64,000 nt of DNA from Homalodisca vitripennis (taxonomy: Eukaryota > Arthropoda > Insecta > Hemiptera > Cicadellidae), in NCBI RefSeq assembly GCF_021130785.1, contig NC_060207.1, forward strand, positions 195,229,501-195,293,500, written 5' to 3'. Positions 14,701 to 28,400 of the stretch are shown piece after piece. The stretch's first letter is position 1; each line of letters begins with the position of its first letter. The translations under genes were made by a program, and so were the position numbers. The notes beneath the pieces are model-generated. The model searched no databases, was not told where the DNA came from, and saw nothing but the letters and a program-made list of their open reading frames with translations.

Positions 14701-17459
14701 ATTAGCTAGCAGATCTTCCAATTTAGCTTCCATACTAGCCAGGTTTGCCTTTTAGGATAGAGTTATGGGATTGTATGTTCTGGTAGTCTTGCTTAAGTTG
14801 GTAATTTTTCCAGCAACAGAGCATTTCCAGCCTCTGCAGCTAAAGTCAATGACGTTTCCAGGTCACGTTCTTGCGTTTCGTGTTCTTTTAATTTTGATTT
14901 CACCTCCTCAAGCTCTGGTATCTGACTGGTTTTCTTTGGTGAAGGAGCATCTTCCTCTACAGAGGGGTTATCAAGAGTCTTAACTGTTGTGCATTTAGTA
15001 CAAGTCCATAATTTAACATCTGACTTGGTCATTTTTGTAAGTTTTCTCTCAGGTATATTGACACATGCAGCATGGTACCACAGTAGGCAGTGGCCAGTGC
15101 ACTTTATACCAGCGTATTTGACTCCAATACCACACACTCACCGCAGGGAAAGTTTGTTGGTGCCATTATATAAAAAGGATAGTCCAGTTTATATTAGGGG
15201 GAAAAGAAGTTATTACTATAAAATTAATAAATGGTAAAATTATAGCCAAGATTTCACTGTGAATTTTAATTATTAGGATTGCAAGCTCTTGATAATTATT
15301 GTTGTTTATAATACTGCAGTACATGAGTTCTACTGTTTTTTATTCTAGATTTGGCAGACTTCTAGTGGTCAGGGTAAAAATATGTCAAATCAATAAAGGA
15401 AGCTGTTTTTTATACTAGATTGTGGCAGACTTCTAGTGGTCAGAATTAGTCAGAGGTTGAAAATAAATGTGTTTGATTTATGGGTAATCAACTCCTTGTC
15501 AGCCAGATAGAAGCAGTACAGTGTTAGTTGTACTGCAGTCAGCTAAAAGGTGTTGTCGTAGCATAAGCACTGCTGATGCGGTATCTGGGTCAGCGGCCTT
15601 GTTACATATGGTGTAGCACTGCTGACACGGTATCTGGGTCAGCAGCCTTGTCACATATGGTGTAGCGCCTGTGAGGTTGTCTTGATGGTATTAAGATAAC
15701 AGTGACGTGTTTAGTCGCTTATGTGTTGGCAATTTCTGTGACGTCACAGTCAACCTTTTGTTTTATTATTACTACTACTGCGATCTTGTTAAGGATAAAA
15801 TTAAATGTAGTTTATTACAATGAAGTTGCTATAAGAAGAAGTTATTTTGTTCTTGAAAGTGAATTACTGACTACAAGATTGGCAGTGTCAGTTGCTTGTG
15901 TAATTTTTTTTTTTTTTTTTTTTTACGTTGTTTCTTTATGATAAATATAATGTTGATTACTTACAAGTGTTCCAAGGTAAGATTTATGTGCAAGTAATAA
16001 TAATTTGTTGGGGTATTACCACTTGTTTAAAACACTACTTTCTTGGGAGACACTTCACTAGAGACTGTAGTCAGTCAGCCCATTTTGTTTGTTGTGTATT
16101 ATAATCATATGATGTAAATATACTATAGTGCTATCTAATATAAGACTAAATATTGGTCTTTTTAAAGTCTATTATCACTGAATACTCAAGGTACCTCTCA
16201 TTAGTTAGAGAGAAATTTACTAAATCTAATTTAAATATTATGTCAGGAAGTGTAACTATCACATAGTCTTTAGTTTGGGCTAAGCATATACATAATTTGG
16301 TCATGTATGGTAACTTAAAATTGGATTGTTTGGTATGTATATTTTATGAGATACCTTTCTTTTAATTCAGATTGAATTTCGTTAGGAAATTATTGCTTTT
16401 TAGCAAGAGAGCTATCTTATATACCCTTGTTATTTCCTTTACCATGGGTCACATACCTGTACAAAAGGATTTTGGTAAACTGAATGCGGTGTAGTACAAG
16501 ATGGACAGTGACTGCCTTGGATGGAGATGTGGCATTGTCCAATGCCGTGGAACAGCACAGCCACTAGTTCTCACTCTCACACTTATGTAACTTTTTCAGT
16601 ACAAGTCTGATAACAATGTTGTCTGTGTTTGTGATTCGGCATGTTGGTACTCCTGCAGTGACCTAAATGTTGTGTAGAAAGTGCTGGAGGAGATAGTGAA
16701 CGCAGACTCGGGGGCACCCTGCTCTCCTCGCCACTCCAAGAAGAAACAGTTTATAGACTCTGTGAAGCGGGCAGTGGGCCCTCACAGTACTAGCAAACAG
16801 CAGACAGAGGCGGCAGCGGTCACCTGCGTCAAGCTCTGCAAGGCCTCAACCTACATTAACATCCAGGACTCCAGCAACGTGGCCTTCGTGCTGGTGCAGA
16901 GTGTCATCAATGACTTGAAGGTAATCTACTGATCTTACTGCAACTGATGCTCAGTTAATTTTAGTAGACCTCAGATCAATTGTATTTTAACCATAGTTCT
17001 GTATATTAAAGAACTGTATCACTAACTTTGTGATACAAGAATGGTCTGAAGATCCCGAGCCCACTGTAAGTGATTCTTGTCGTCTGGGCACTTTACTTCT
17101 AGTGTGTTTTCTGCATGCAAGTATAGCAGTCAAAATTATTTAAAATCTATTATATGACACTGGACACAAACAGGTGAACATAGTGTTATAAATTATTTAA
17201 ATATTTTACATGGTTGTATAGCTATTTTTGGGGTCTCATATAGATGCATAGTATCTCCAGTACATATGCAACAACAAATCCTTATTTCAAATAAAAACAA
17301 CTAGTATTTAAATTCACGTTATGTACTTTACAATCTTATGTCAATAGCTTTTGATGAATTAAAAAATCAGATTTATAGAATACTGAATACATTTTAAATT
17401 TATTTGTTCACATCATTGAATGTGGAGATAAGATTATATTGTGACCCTTAGAATACAGG

Positions 17460-17518
<59 letters not shown>

Positions 17519-20500
17519 GATAAAATATCTGGCTGGTGCATCTAAAATAGTATATATCTCAAACATGTAATGAGTAAAACGTTACAACTCTAATGGGTAT
17601 TTTCATCATTGATGGTTAAGTAGGTACTAATCTAGGGAGGCTGTCTTATTCTGTCAATGTAGTATATGATGTCATCTGTAGGAGACACCGTTTACTAAAT
17701 TTCATATTGAAGAAATTCTATCTGTTATAGAAAAAAGTATTAAAATACTTTATCCCAAACATGAACATAAACTTTAAAGTTTTTATCAGTGCAAATTTCA
17801 GTTTTTTTTTGCATTTTAAAATTATAAACAATATGTAGATAATAAAACATTGCTGCAAGGTTGCACAAAATTTTAAATAAAATCTGTTAACATTTACAAA
17901 AAATCAAATTCTTTGATAAAATTAAAAGAAAAGTCAATTCGTTATTATTCCCTATGGAGAGAAATAATAATTGTATATATTATAAATCTGTCTATTTACA
18001 AAAATTAAACAAAAATGTAATTTATATCATATATATTGGTAAATTTTCAACGGTTAAATACAGTTTTACTAAAGTCTTAATTAAAAAATTTGTATCAGTT
18101 TTGCACAAAATAGTACCTCGTAGTTCAAGGGTTACGAACAGTGTAAAAAAATTATCTATGTCTTCAATTAATATAGTATATAAAAAAAAATTGGACATGT
18201 AAGGGTGAGTAAGGATTTAAAATGTAAATTCAAGGATGATAGCTTGTAAGTTTTGAGGCATAAGAAGTGTTTAGGTTATTGAAATATCTTGTGTATATAT
18301 TAGAAGTGTTTTATACATATAAAAGAACATTGTTGACAAACATATTTTGTTTCAGGCTTTACTATTTAATCCAAGCAAACCTTTCTCCCGAGGCCAGAAC
18401 TACATATTTCACGACATGGACCTCATGATCGATTGTTTTGTGTCTTGTTTCCGCATCAAACCTCATAATAATGAGGCTCTAAAAGTCTGCCTAAATCCGA
18501 ATTTTCCCTCCACATTTCACTATGTTTTAGTCAGCTCTTTATACAAGTAAGTTGAACTTTATTATTTAAATGTAAATATACAGAATATTGAAAAAGTACA
18601 TTTTTCAAAATCAGGAATGTATAAAACAGTAGTGAAAAGAAACTTTTATATTTTGTGATGTGTACTGCAGGACAGTTATATAATCTATATAAATTGCCAG
18701 TACAACATACAAAGGTAAGTACAAACTGATCCATTTGAATCACAAAATCTCCATAACTATGGAACAGATTTGCATGGAACTTAACACACGTTTGTCTTAT
18801 CTCTTAGGCACCAAGAAAACAGTTTTGAAAATTTCACAAATCAACGATTCTATTAACAATAATTTTTATCATATTCAGAATGATCAAAACGTTGAATAAC
18901 CACTTGGAGTACTACATACGATCAAAACAATATTTGTTTGCGTGTCTTCACAACTAATCATGAGATATAGTGGATAACCACAATCAGTGGCCCCTGAACC
19001 ACAATATGACTTTTGTGAAAATACCCTTTGTAAATATTTGATACCAAGACTTGAAAATTTGATTGAAATTTGAAAATGTTGGCTTACAGTTACGAATGTA
19101 ACGGTGTTCAATATATCCATATTTGAACCCATGAGATTGCGGGCCTGGTGCAATGGAGAGAGTTAGGGTGTGGAAACAGTGGCTTACTCTAACGACTACC
19201 ACAGATTTTAGTAATGTTTGGGAACAGCCTACACCAACGTAAATGTTACTACCAATCTTACTTAGAATTGCCATGGGCAAAGCTGCAAACGTGCACCACT
19301 ATTATAATCTGATTAATGTTAATGTCTAACAAAATGGTATTTATCTTGTGCATTAAAAATATTATAGCAAGATTTTGTGATCTTTAACACCTTCACTGCT
19401 CAATATTGAGTGACATTGAACGTAGTACTAAGACTGCGGTGTATGGTGTCTGCCACAGTCAATGTGTTAATGTTATAGTGAAATTAATTACTTTGTGAAT
19501 AATTTAGTTGTTCAAGATTAACGTATTGCCTTGAGATATGATGTATGTGTGTGTTATTTGAAAATTATACAGGGTTATCATAAAAGAATGGTGTGGTTTC
19601 GAACATGGTTTAAAGAAAACCCGAACTACTTACAGTTAATGTTGTTTATTAATCTAATTTGTTGTCGTCTCAAAAAGTTTTTTTATATAATTAATAAATT
19701 TCAATATGTGCGCCCTTAGTCGCTCGAAAAATGTCCAAACGATACTCAACTTCTCTCCAAATATTCGTTAACATTTCTTCAGTTATGGTTGTCATTGCTT
19801 CATTAATCCTGTGTTTTAAGTGATTCAGGTCGTGAATTTTCTTTTTAATAAACAATGCTTTTGATCTACTCCCACAAGAAAAAATCACAAGGTGTCAGGT
19901 CTGGACTCCTTGGAGGCCACAGCATAGGTCTTTGCAGGCCTATCCAAAGATCTCCAATTTTATGTTCAAAGTGTCCGTGACGATTGCACTGAAGTGTGGG
20001 GGAGCACCATCTTGTTGGAAAAGAAGTTGATGAATGTTTTCGAGTTCAACTAGCTAAGGAAAGCAATAATTCGTTAACATGACAAGACACACAACTCCAT
20101 TAATTGTTTTTTCAGCAAAGAAGAAAGGCCCAATTACACGATATTTCATCACACCACACCATACAACTTAGGTGAATCATGTTGTTTTCCAATAATTACG
20201 TGTTGGTATTCAGAGCCCCATATTCGTGATTTGTGTCTGTTAACACATCCACTCACACGGAAAGTAGCTTCACCTGTCAAAATTACATCATCTAAAAATT
20301 AATCGTTTTCACTTATTCTGGCCAACTTGTTCTGTTCACTTATTAGCGAAATTGTAACGGTTTACACAATCATTGGGTTTCAATTCCTGCAGTATCTGGA
20401 TTTTATAAGCGTGAATTTGAGTTTTTGTTATCTAAAACTTTGTGAACTGTTGTTTTTGGAATACCTAACTCAAGATTTCGATGAGGGACTTCCCAGGACT

Positions 20501-22456
20501 TCTAGTTGCCAATTGTTTATTAAGTTCAACCGTTTCGTCTGATACACCTGGTCTGCCAATTGATTTCTGTTTCTTAACTGATCCAGTTTCTTTCAATTGT
20601 TTAAACCACCATGTTATGTTATTTTTGTGTGGTGGATCTTTTAAAAATTCATGTCGGAACATACGTTCAACTAAAATTACGGATTTTAATTCAGCCAACA
20701 ATAAAATCCACTTTGCTTTCTCTTTATCAGAGAATATAAAACTCACTAAACTACTGCAACAACAATATAAGAACTAATTTTGAGGTTAGAACAGCTTATA
20801 AACAAACTTTTGCATTGAAGGCTTTCAGAGATACCAATTTAACATTTTGACATTTCCCTACTATCTTCTTACAAATTACTGAAACCGCACCATTCTTTTT
20901 TGATAACCCTATATTTATGGAATTTGTTTAATCAATTTTGATTGATGGATTATTTTTACTGTACAAGTGTCTTATGTTAGCTTTTTATTTTGTAATATAA
21001 ATGTGTTTGGTTACCTCAATAAATGTAAGATATTTTTAATGTTTAAAAATGGAAATTTTTTGCAAAAATTAAAATAATATATAATAATAAATTCTATAAT
21101 ATAGAAGAAAAGAACAATAATTTGTCAGTATTTTTCCATAAACTAACCGAGTCAAGACTATACGTAGATGTCAATTCAATAAAGTCAAAGAAGATAGGAT
21201 TCTTAAACAAAACTTTTAATGGTGCGAAAGTCAGAAGCAGTCTGTGCAGTCTGGGTGAAACAGATTAGTTAAAATTGTGGCACATCCTGAAAAAGTGTAA
21301 AAGTAAGCAACCTGTCATCTATTGGGAACCATGAAAACTCTCCACTTGGTCGCATGCGCATTCAGATGAACAAATATACTTCATGAAAGTCTGTCTATAG
21401 AGTGTTTTCCACTGTGCGATCAGGATTAATCATGGTGGCAGGCATCATGTTTTTGCGTGACTCTTTCTCAGGATTCCTTGTTAAAGTGTTAATAAATAAA
21501 TATATGATGCATATGTCTTATATAATCATACACACATCTAAAGATATAATCTGTTGAGCAGTCTATCCATTATTCTAATAAAAAGTGAATGATGGTCACA
21601 GGATCATAACTCAGCCGAGGCTGCAGTGGTGGCCCCAAATCGACCTTGTGTACAGCAAGTCTTCGGAACTAAGGGCAATGTTCAGTGACACCCACAACAA
21701 GGTCACCCAGGGCTACATCATTACCAATACACCCCAGAGAATTATTCAGGTGACATATAGTACAAACTATATCAACAGTAAGTTCAAGTAGTGTGCCTCA
21801 TTTGTGCCAGGTGTGCGTTGTGTCAGATCCTTTGATAATCCATTGTATTGTTTTATTGTATAATTTATTTATATTAATCATTACAGAAAAAATTTTTATT
21901 TATTATATTTACTTGTTTTATGTATATTTTATGAATTATGGATCGGTGGACTTATTTATATAAAAGTGGTAGAAACACTGGGGTTTTGATATTGTTTTAG
22001 ACTAATATGGTTTTAGTCTATTTATCAAATAAGGCTTTTTCACAAAAATACTTTACTTATGTGTCTTTATCAAAGTGGAATTACATAATGAACATTTGGC
22101 AAGTAAATTAACAAAACATATTATTTAAAAATTTAGTTTAAATAATTATATATTGATATTTTCATATTAGCTCAAAATTTAACCTTGTAAAACAAAACAA
22201 TGTAGTATATTATCTTTATATTTGCAGTTTTTACAGTGTTTTAGTAAAACAAGCACAGTAGACCTAGCAACCTTCAGTAAAACCAGTTCTAAGTTATCCA
22301 ACATTCTCTAGAGCGCCTATTGACTTTCTGCCCGACATTAAAACTGCCATTGCCATGTTTTATGAAGGTTTGCAAAAATGTTATAACATATTTAATAGTT
22401 ACATTAGCAGTTATTTAAGTGAGTATTGTATTTAGAATTGAACCATATTTGTAGAT

Positions 22457-22488
<32 letters not shown>

Positions 22489-25400
22489 TGGTGATTTGCT
22501 CACAGCCTTATACATACATACGGACAATATTGGAACAGGCTGTGAGCAAATCACCAGGCACTATGGTAATTGTAAATTACATTGAGTGTATAATGTACAA
22601 AAATTTTGATTGCAGTCTCTGACGCTGAAAAGTAAAGACTCAAAGTCCAGATTCCAAGACCGAGGAGAGGAGACTCCAGGCTACAAAACTCTGTTGTTGT
22701 GTTTGGTCAGGCTTATACATGCAGACCCAATGCTCATGTTGAATGTAAGTAGTAGGCATGACTAAACATTTGTCTATATCAACCTAATGATCAAGGTTAG
22801 TCTACACCATAATTAATTTTAAGTTTATACGAAATGGAGGATTTTATTTTAAGATTTTCAGTGGAAAAATTTTATTCTTGTTTGAAAATTGAAGATACTA
22901 TTCGGAGTAGGCTAATCAAAATATAAAGGACTGCCCTAAACTCTAAATTTTCGAGAGTCAACACCTCTTTCTTGTGATACATCATTGGATTGGTATGTGG
23001 AAAAACAAAAGTTTGGTATCACACTGATATTTATCTTTATTTCTCTTCTATGTATTCAGGATAAAAGAGGAAAATTTTAATTTGCTTTAATTTGACTATA
23101 AAACAAATTAATTAGAGTTGGAAGATAGACATAAGACCACATCAAGCATATGACAACATCTTTAAAACCTTGAAATTGTGTGCAGTAATTGTCAGTTTGT
23201 ATATATGTTTGTATGTTCTAGAACCAAGGCAAGGCTGGGCATGAGATTCAAAGTTCCACACTGGAGTTGATCAATGGCCTGGTGAGTCTGGTACACCAGC
23301 CCACAATGCCTGACGTAGCACAAGAGGCCATGGAGGCTCTTCTGGTGCTGCACCAGCCAGAGAAAATTGAAGTATGGAATCCAGAGGCACCAATAAAACA
23401 CTTTCTGGGATGTCAGGTGCGTTGGTCAGGTTTGTAATTAATTAACACTGTGCTCATCTCTGCTCAGAATATTTGTGTCTGTAGCACATTAAAGTAACAA
23501 AAGAACCATAGTAAATTCTGTATTATAGACTGGTAATATGGAATACCACATGAATTAGTTTTAGAACCATTATTTTTTATTATAAAGTAAAGAAAGTGAT
23601 GCCAGTATTAATAAATAAAAAAATTAACGGAATACACGACTTATATTTAAAAAAACAATACTTTGTTCAAATAACTTTTACACGTGGAATTTATTTAATC
23701 GTGCACGTAAAAAAACTCAAATCTGAAATTCATCACAAATAAATTTATCTAATCAAGAAATTGAATGATTTAATTGTAGTGTGTAATAATTAGAACTGAA
23801 ACTTGTTACATTTGTGATGCAGGCATTCATAATAGATTGTACTAAAATATGGCACATACTCTCTCTTTACATACTTAGATATTATATTTTTATTTATTAC
23901 TACTTAAAATCATTTGAAAGTCTAGATTGGATATGTCTCATATTGTCATGTTCTAAATTTTTGCGTAAAATCAAATAGTTTTTGTAAACATTCACTTTAT
24001 TTTTGTATTATTTTCATGCAAATACGTGGATAAACGAGGTTTTTCATATGTTCTTTCTGATCTTTTAGTTCACAAGTTCTCTTCTCCATATCTCAGAAGC
24101 TAATCCAACATCAGATTTTAAACTACACAGACATCTTGAAATGGCTGAGAGAGATTTTAGTTTGCCGCAATGAATTCCTGTCACGCCACAAGGAATATGC
24201 CAATGTTGGGAGTCATATTCCTATTTGCAAGCAAGCTAACATCAAATTAGAGGTAAGAAATAGTTAATTAATAATTTTCTAACTTGTAACTTGTATTGGT
24301 AGGTGGCATTATTACCTACTTTTAGAACTACAGGCATCCTAAATCATCTACTAAATTTTTAATACAGTTCAGGTTTTTACCATTTGCAGAGAATGAGGCT
24401 TTGTACTTCAACCTCTTTTTTCACTTATAGGTGTTGTAGTAAAACAACTTAAATAAAAAAATAACTTGTTTAGTCCTGAACCGTCTTTAGGATTTGAGGA
24501 TAAAGTTATTTTTTGTACATATTGATGTAATATTTCCGTCAGTTAACACTGACCCTCAGTTAAAACCTACCCCCAAAATCGCTTTAGAAAGAGTGTGATG
24601 TGATATATTGTGTATGGTGAAAATCATATTGCACATGAAAATATCCATTGGTTAGCCTATCACATTCTTAAATATATTTTGTTAATTAGTTTGATACTTT
24701 TAAACACGTTCAAGCCCAGCCCTTTTTCCGGGTATAGCACCCGGAATCCCAAAACTTATTTTTTTTAGCTTATTGTATTCGTGTAGCATTACAAATATGG
24801 AATGTGTAATCACTAAAAGAAAAAAAAAACGTGTTTTTGGTGTATCAAATGCTTTGACGCCACCGTGGCGTCATCGGTACTAATGGTTTTTGACTTGCAT
24901 CATACTACTAAATAGTTGTAGCTTGAAACTTGTGATAATATGTACTGGCTTTTATTTACTAACAATATCAATAAATATCACAATTTTTATAGGTAAAACA
25001 TTATTTTACATAAAAGTTTATGGTGCCAAAGTGGCGTCATAAAAGTTTATGAAAGTAATACCTGAAAAAGATTTAGGATTGGCAGTAAAACGTATAATTA
25101 TTAGGCAATATTTCAAGTACGCAGAATATATTGCGTAAAACAGATTATTGAGATGAATGAAAGGCGCATTGCTTACAATTCACTGTTTTGTAATAACTCT
25201 AAAAACACACAATTGGAATATATTGAATACTTAAATATGTTATGTATTGCTATTTAGAAGAAGTTCACATATTCATTTCACGTCACACTGTGAAACTGCA
25301 CAAAACAAGAGCCCAAGCACAGACCAGGCTGTCCCGGACATTTGGTACAGTAGAAGATTGTGTCTTTCCTCTCCCTTTTCGTAGACACAAACAGCATCTC

Positions 25401-28400
25401 TTTCGTAGGGTCCTTCCACTAGGAGCAGCAGGCATCTTAGATGCAAAATGCATTCCTGGAATTGGTTGGATGTCTACTCTCATTCCTCGATTTGAAGAGA
25501 CATAATCAGGTGGTAGTAGTCGTTCAACCCACACACAAGCGATAGTCATACAGAGAGACAGACGCTGTAATCCAGAAATGGCTCTTGAACATCATGTACG
25601 AATTCACCACCATCATTTCAATGATGTGAATGAAGTTTTTTTGTACCATCGTGTGGTTTTTCGTGTGACAGGGTAATAAGCCAGCATCTGATCTTGACGA
25701 TCAACTCCTTTCATGTACTTGTTGTATTCAACTATAGCTGTGGGTTTCATTGTAGTTTCACCTCGTTTATTCTTACACTCTTCCATGTCAAGAACATGCT
25801 CTGTTGAAATATAAAACGTACATCTCTTTTGTCATGCCATTTACCAATTGCAACTCCATCAGCGTAGTAGCATGTTACCTCCCCACTGCGAGCTTGGTCT
25901 CTACAACCTCGGAAGGTGTATTTTTTGCGTTTAGCTCTGAGGGATCCTGTAGTGTGAAGGTTTTCCGGTCAAGTAGCTCTTTAGACCAAGTCAAAGCTAT
26001 TATAATAATTGTCCATGTATACCGCGTGACCTAAGTCAAGCCTATCTTGCATAAGATGCAAGACCACAGTTTTTGAATGACCGACACCTCCAAGGTCAAA
26101 ATCATTGACTCCGGCATACACAGCAAAGTTGATGACAAGTCCATTTGGTTCTGTCCAGTACATATAGCTTTATACCATATTTATGTCTTTTGTTCTTGAT
26201 GTACTGGCGGAAAATTAGTCTTCCCCGCCATAACACCGTAGACTCATGAATGCATAGTTCCCGCCCTGGTTTCATAAATAGCTTTTCATAGTGTTGTTAA
26301 AGTGATCTACAACCGGCCTAATTTTGTAAAGTCGGTCATCTGGTACTGGCTCTTCACCAAATGGATTGCAAGCAAAATGCAAGCATTGCATAATAAGCAA
26401 AAAACCTATTTTCGGCTCATATACTGCTTGAAACATGGAATGTTGTAAAGTCTATGAGTCTTCCATAGTCTCTCATTCTAGGCACTGAGAGCACCCATAT
26501 GTAACAATAGGCCCAAAAAATATTTTTACTTCCTCTCCTGGTCAACATCGCTCCAAAGTTTTATTTGAAGAGTGAGGTCTTTGATTGGTAGTTGCCATTA
26601 TGTACTGAGCTTGAGCATTTATTTCAGTTGTAAGCAAGTCAAGAAACTCGTCATTTATAAAAAAGTCTAAAAAAAATCTGCAGGTTCTGCATTATGTTGC
26701 ATTTGTATTTTTAGTGCTTGTTTAGAAACATAATCAAAGTTTTTCATTGAGGAATTAACATTAGTTCCACTGAACAGCAGGGACAACCATGCGCCTAGTA
26801 CGCCTATGTGCAGTATTTTGTGTGGCTTGGTAAATCATGTGGCTGTGAAGCAACAAACTGTTGTTCTATATCATTTAGCTGTGTTGGGGAGGTTACACTG
26901 AGTAACCGGAAGAAGAGGTAACAGTACTCACAGACGTAGTAGACTTTAGTTTGCAGCGACGGTGACCTAGAAGAATCAGACCCGCCGGTGTTGTCTGGCA
27001 GTGGTGTTGAAGAACGAAATTGATCGTCGGGAAAGTTCAATGTCGAAATCACTCACAATGTTTTCGTCTTCAGTACTCTCCGAGCTTAGGCTACCATTCA
27101 ATATACTATTCAATGTATCGTCAGAAATGGTTTTCCTAGTAGATAGTGTAGACGGTGAAGGGTCCATGGTTACAGAAAACGTAAACTATTCACTTCACTA
27201 ATAATAATACACAACCAAGTAAGAATTACGTTTCATAACCTCAAACTCACTCATCTCCCGAATAGCAACAGTGAAAGTGAGAAAACAGCGGGAAGCCGAG
27301 ACAGCAAAAGTAATATAAACATGTGAGAAACTGGCGGGAATCGCGTCTGACTAGAAATCAGCTGTTACTCAAGTTTGTAAACATTATAAAAATTAATCAA
27401 TACTTTGAAAACTGATTCCTGGAAACCAAGGTCGATTTGGTATTCTTCGACATCTAAATAAACATCTAATATAGCGAGAATGACGATTATTAAATAATTA
27501 GTAATTCATTCGGTGGCTTAAAAATACCCCTGTACTTGACGCCACCGTGGCGTCAACGTGTTAACAGGACAGGTCTTTCTTTGCTAACTTTGAGAGCATA
27601 TGACTATGAATAAAGCATTGGCAAACCCACATTCATAGGAAGAAAAACCCTTTTTTCCACTATAATATTTATTCAAAAGATTTTAAATATGTTAAAAAAT
27701 GTGAAATATGAATAACATTCCTGTTATTTCCATCTTTCCTTAACCATTCATAACAACACTCATTGTTGCAGGATCGGATATGAGATTTCTCTATCCATGA
27801 GAAAATTTTGCTGTATAAAGTTTTAATGATAAAATAATGATCTTTTGTTTCATTGCTTTGGATTATTTTAAAATTGGAATATTGATCCCATGTTTTAGCT
27901 GTACAGCAATTGTAAAAACAAGTTATGTTTACAAAGAAGTATACAGAGATGAGAAATTGCACTTAGTCCTGAAAGGACCTTTGCGCTGCTTCCAGTGTGA
28001 CGGATATTCTTGATGGGTAAGGTTAGGGATAGGGGCCACCTCCTGTATTCATGAGGAAAAATGTTGGGCATTAATCTCAGTTATGTTTCCGTGGAAGAAT
28101 TGGAAGCCATCTCTGTACCAGTTAAAGCAGGCAGGTTAAGTGGTAGAGAGGACTTTATAGTCCTAACTTCGCCTCTAATAAAGACATTTTTCATTTCATT
28201 TCAAAGCAGGCAGAGGGTTATATGTCTAGGCTACTAACAGCCTTTTATGTCTAGGCCAGTAACAGCCCTTAATACCTTGGGAGTCCAACCAAGTCCAACA
28301 GTCATCTCCCGCAGTAGACAGATCTATCGATTTACCCTTGCACCCCAATATCTCGACATGTGCAGTTAGTGATGTGCCGCTCCTGAACATCCATAAGGTT

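Larger units (their letters stand above)
10612..15237 (-). mobile_element. Non-LTR retrotransposon, PHD-ORF1 type, degraded
   Basis: Minus strand LINE of about 4.6 kb. The 3' end is at 10612-10639, a 7-bp microsatellite tail (AGTCAAT units). Going upstream it contains reverse transcriptase ([18 protein letters not shown] at 11532-11810, [16 protein letters not shown] at 11231-11437), an APE-type endonuclease ([11 protein letters not shown] and [12 protein letters not shown] at 13059-13484), and ORF1 with a coiled coil and a PHD-type zinc finger. Many stops and frameshifts: a dead copy. CR1/Jockey-related by layout; clade not settled. The 5' limit is uncertain. Confidence 0.85.

Noticed and set aside
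17954..18202. 82-codon ORF before Nf1 exon 8
   Set aside because: Lys/Asn/Ile-rich, typical of chance reading of AT-rich intron.
25242..27201. + strand ORFs at 25242, 25804 and 27001
   Set aside because: Antisense shadows of the piggyBac-like transposase.
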